A stretch of DNA of 64,000 nt from Apirhabdus apintestini. GTDB taxonomy: Bacteria > Pseudomonadota > Gammaproteobacteria > Enterobacterales > Enterobacteriaceae. The position numbers were made by a program, and so were the translations under genes. This document shows, piece by piece, positions 61,144-64,000 of the stretch. Location: the NCBI GenBank assembly GCA_033977085.1, contig CP138906.1, positions 372,001 to 436,000 of the forward strand, given 5' to 3'. Below the pieces are notes generated by a model, which was not told where the DNA came from, searched no databases, and saw only the letters and a list, made by a program, of their open reading frames with translations. Position 1 is the first letter of the stretch, and every line of letters begins with the position of its first letter.

Positions 61144-62780
61144 CTATAGCGTTTTGGCGAGCGCGGAAAACACCTCTGCCACCGCCACAGCCCCGGGATC
61201 TTCAACGCCGTTCAGGCTGTCGCTGCCCACATATGAAGCGCGCCCGGCTGCGGCGCGCTTCATTTTCGCCGTCGCCTGCGCGCCTTCCTGCGCCGCCCTC
61301 ACCGCCGCATCAAGACTCTGCTTTTGCAGCGCCTCCAGCGCAGGCTGTAGCGCATCAACCAGCGTGCGATCGCCCGGCGCTGCGCCGCCATAGTGCCTCA
61401 TTTGCCGTAGCCCCGTCAGTAGCGCAGCGGGTAACGATTCGCCCTCTTTTAGCGCCTGCCCGGCAGCGGTGAACAAAATTGACATTAACACGCCGCTGGA
61501 CCCTCCCATCGCCGTAGCCAGTCGCTCTCCGATGGTAAGCAGCAGCGCATCAGGCTCATTGAGCGGTAATGATCCCTGAGCCAGGCGCTCGCCGATATCG
61601 CGCGCGCCCAGCGCGAAAGTCGATCCTGTATCCCCATCTCCCACTTTTGCATCCAGCGCATTTAGCCTGCGCTCCAGCCCGATTAGTGTTTCTACCGCCG
61701 CCTGCACCAGCGCCGCCGCGCGCGGATTATCAGAAGGCTTCGCGTCTATTTCCGTTTTCATTGGGGGAATTTTTTGCGCCGGGGCCGGAGCGAGCGGCAC
61801 CAGCGGGCGCCACCCCAGCGTGTGGACCTCAGACTGCAGCGCACAAACCACCGCATCGTTAAGGCAGATTGCGGACAGCGAAAAGCCTTTCATATCCAGC
61901 GCACTGACCAGCGGCGCCGGGCCAATCAGAAAATCCGTCTGCGCACCAAGCGGCGAATGGACCAGCGCCTTCACCAGCAGCGACATTTCCAGCTCAGAGG
62001 TCCCCCCAAATTGTTTATCATCACCGCCAGCCGCGCAGCGCCGGTTTCTCCCGCAGGCGGGTCGCCATTTCATTTATTAGCTTACGGCTGTTTTGCGTCT
62101 GCAGGGTACTGGCTCCCGGCTCACCGTGAATGCCAAGCCCCAGTTCAACCTGCCCAGGGCGAATACGCTCTTGCTCTTCGCCGTCCGGCAGGCTGCAACT
62201 GCGCAGGGCCACACCAAGACTGTATATTCGCGCGCAGGCATCCTGCGCCGCCGCGCATACCGCCGCCAGCGATCGCCCACGCTCCGCCGCATAGCCTGCT
62301 ATCTTATGCACCAGTGCCGTTCCGGCGATGCCGCGCGGCTGAGGGTTATCCGGCAGGGCAACATCATCGCCCACGATAACCATTTCAACCTGTAGCCCGT
62401 AGCGCCGGGCTTTTTCTGCAGCCAGGCCAAAGTTCAGGCGATCGCCGGTGTAGTTTTTAACGATCAGCAGACAGCCGCGCTCGCCGGTCAGCGCGACGAT
62501 GGCATTGAATACCGCATCCACGCTCGGGGAGGCAAACAGATCGCCACATACCGCTGCGGTCAACATTCCCTTACCGACATAACCCGCATGCGCCGGTTCA
62601 TGGCCAGAGCCGCCGCCGGAAATAATCGCGACGCGGCTTTTATCCCAGCCGCTGCGCGCCACCACGCGAATGCCCGGCGCAATATCCAGCCGGACCAAAT
62701 TCGCATAAGGTGTGGCAAGGATCAGTCCGTCTATCGCATCGTCGACCAGCGTTTCGCGCTTATCAAAAAAACCTGGACAT
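61144..62780 (-). CDS. ATP-dependent dihydroxyacetone kinase-like protein (DhaK-DhaL fusion)
   Basis: About 546 residues, similar throughout to the single-chain Citrobacter DhaK. DhaK domain: AIISGGGSGHEPAHAGYVGK, and the substrate-binding His in LGLGIHGEPGAS. DhaL (ATP) domain: NALDAKVGDGDTGSTFALG and ATAMGGSSGVLMSI. Three indel sites occur: A run 62765-62771 (coding T run next to the start; two Ts probably lost), 62031-62032, and C run 62002-62007 (G7 to G6). Phosphorylates dihydroxyacetone or a related short ketose/aldose. Divergent from yjgR. Convergent with ahr. Confidence 0.88.
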
Positions 62781-62988
62781 AGTTTCCCCTAAAATCAGAT
62801 AGCCTACAGGCAAAGCATAGCCTTTACTGCGTTACGCGCCGTCTTCTGCAGAATATACTGATAGCGATGACAGGAAAAACGCGGCACCATCTGCGCGTCG
62901 ATGCAGTAGCCCGGTGTCGTTGGGGATTGTACCGACATTTATTACGCCCGGTGCCGGGCCTCAGGCAAAGAACAATGAAGGAATAAGA

Positions 62989-64000
62989 ATGAGCTCACCA
63001 CTGCTGATAGCCAAAACCGCCGATACCAGTCTGTTTTTATATCCCGCAATGGCGAACCGCCACGGGCTTATCACCGGCGCGACCGGTACCGGGAAAACCG
63101 TCACGCTGCAAAAGCTCGCCGAGTCGTTTTCTGAGATAGGCGTGCCGGTGTTTATGGCCGATGTGAAAGGCGATTTAACCGGCGTTTCCCAGCCGGGCGA
63201 GGCATCAGAAAAACTGCAGGCACGGCTTGCAAAAATTAGCGTGACCGACTGGCAGCCACACGCGAACCCCGCCACGCTGTGGGATATTTTTGGCACTAAT
63301 GGGCACCCTTTGCGCGCGACGGTATCCGATCTTGGCCCGCTGCTGCTGGCGCGCCTGCTTAATCTCAACGACGTGCAGAGCGGCGTTCTGAGCATTATCT
63401 TCCGCGTTGCGGATGACCGAGGACTGCTACTGCTGGATTTCAAAGATTTACGCGCCATTACGCAATATATTGGCGATAACGCGAAAGCGTTTCAGAACCA
63501 ATATGGCAATATTAGCAGCGCATCGGTAGGCGCTATTCAGCGCGGTTTACTGACGCTTGAACAAGAGGGCGCGCCGTTTTTCTTCGGCGAGCCAATGTTG
63601 GATATCACTGACTGGATGCGCATTGACGACGCCGGGAAAGGCGTGATTAATATTTTAAGCGCTGAAAAGCTTTATCAAATGCCAAAGCTGTATTCGGCCA
63701 GCCTGCTTTGGATGTTATCGGAGCTTTATGAGCGCCTGCCGGAAGCCGGTGATTTGGAGAAGCCGAAGCTGGTTTTCTTTTTTGATGAGGCGCATTTGCT
63801 GTTTAAAGACGCGCCGCAGGTGCTGCTGGATAAAATTGAACAGGTTGTGCGCCTGATCCGCTCGAAAGGGGTGGGGATCTTTTTGTGTCACAAAATCCGG
63901 CGGATATTCCTGACAATATTTTGGGGCAGCTGGGCAACCGGGTGCAGCACGCGCTGCGCGCCTTTACACCGAAAGATCAGAAAGCGCTGAAGTCCGCGGC
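62989..64000 (+). CDS. yjgR: HerA-like ATPase YjgR (DUF853), 5' part
   Basis: Cytoplasmic P-loop ATPase of unknown role. Start 62989 (MSSPLLIAKTADTSLFLYPA), preceded by GAAGGAATAA. Walker A is HGLITGATGTGKTVTLQ and Walker B is KLVFFFDEAHLLF. The T run 63880-63884 is one base short (T6 to T5); restored it reads GIFFVSQNPADIPDNILGQL. The window ends at about residue 337 of roughly 500. Confidence 0.93.

Overview
The window is chromosomal DNA of a member of the Enterobacteriaceae close to Escherichia, Salmonella, Citrobacter and Klebsiella; I cannot name the genus. Backbone genes match E. coli K-12 genes closely and keep K-12 order in blocks (yhbW-ubiV-ubiU-ubiT-yhbS-yhbQ-yhbP-yhbO-yraR; dolP-diaA-yraN-lpoA-rsmI-rnpB; yhaK-yhaJ-yhaH/I-yqjG-yqjF; leuX ... 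ahr, yjgR). A malonate decarboxylase cluster and cheV are present, both absent from K-12. K-12 loci that lie far apart (pmbA; yhb/yra/yha; leuX/ahr/yjgR) are joined here, so the chromosome has been rearranged relative to K-12.

Layout. 1-221: 3' end of pmbA (tldE). 598-2552: IS21-family copy 1. 2978-12422: malonate decarboxylase cluster mdcABCDEFGH with convergent mdcR, and an AT-rich insert carrying a LuxR-type gene between mdcH and mdcR. 12704-21561: a ten-gene accessory operon (lone PRD protein, SFCGS protein, DUF4312, DUF4311, DUF4310, amidohydrolase, DgaE-type ammonia-lyase, DgaF-type aldolase, exported lactonase, PRD/EIIB/EIIA regulator). 21768-28283: yhbW-yraR block, including anaerobic ubiquinone genes ubiTUV. 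28464-33545: YfaZ-like porin, a chemoreceptor with an in-frame stop, cheV, and an IS200-like remnant. 33677-38652: dolP, diaA, yraN, lpoA, rsmI, rnpB. 38653-41640: an expanded rnpB terminator repeat array split by IS21 copy 2. 41694-45333: yhaK to yqjF. 45795-47746: IS21 copy 3, then the remaining end of a P4-like integrative element (47747-51459) in leuX. 51899-59363: a catabolic locus (RpiR regulator, KDPGal aldolase, KDGal kinase, Na+/solute symporter, RidA, N-acyl-D-amino-acid deacylase family, D-amino-acid dehydratase-like PLP enzyme). 60062-64000: ahr, a dihydroxyacetone-kinase-like gene, and the start of yjgR.

How the parts fit. The operon at 12.7-21.6 kb and the locus at 51.9-59.4 kb look like two versions of one chemistry: remove an N-acyl group, eliminate ammonia from an amino-sugar acid, then cleave a 2-keto-3-deoxy sugar-acid phosphate to pyruvate plus glyceraldehyde-3-phosphate. 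The second has an obvious sugar-acid kinase and symporter. The first has neither; instead it has uncharacterised small and membrane proteins under a PTS-type regulator. I infer that these form an undescribed phosphorylating uptake system. This is the best candidate in the window for new biology.

Sequence quality. About 48 apparent frameshifts hit genes of every class. Almost all are one-base losses in homopolymers, several inside or next to CCWGG (Dcm) motifs. The three IS21 copies act as an internal control: copy 2 (1956 bp) is intact, copy 1 is 1 bp shorter and copy 3 is 4 bp shorter, and those five deletions account for every frameshift in them. I therefore treat most broken genes as probably intact with consensus errors (long-read type), and give the span of the whole gene. 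Two in-frame nonsense codons (chemoreceptor and yhaJ) do not fit that pattern and may be real.
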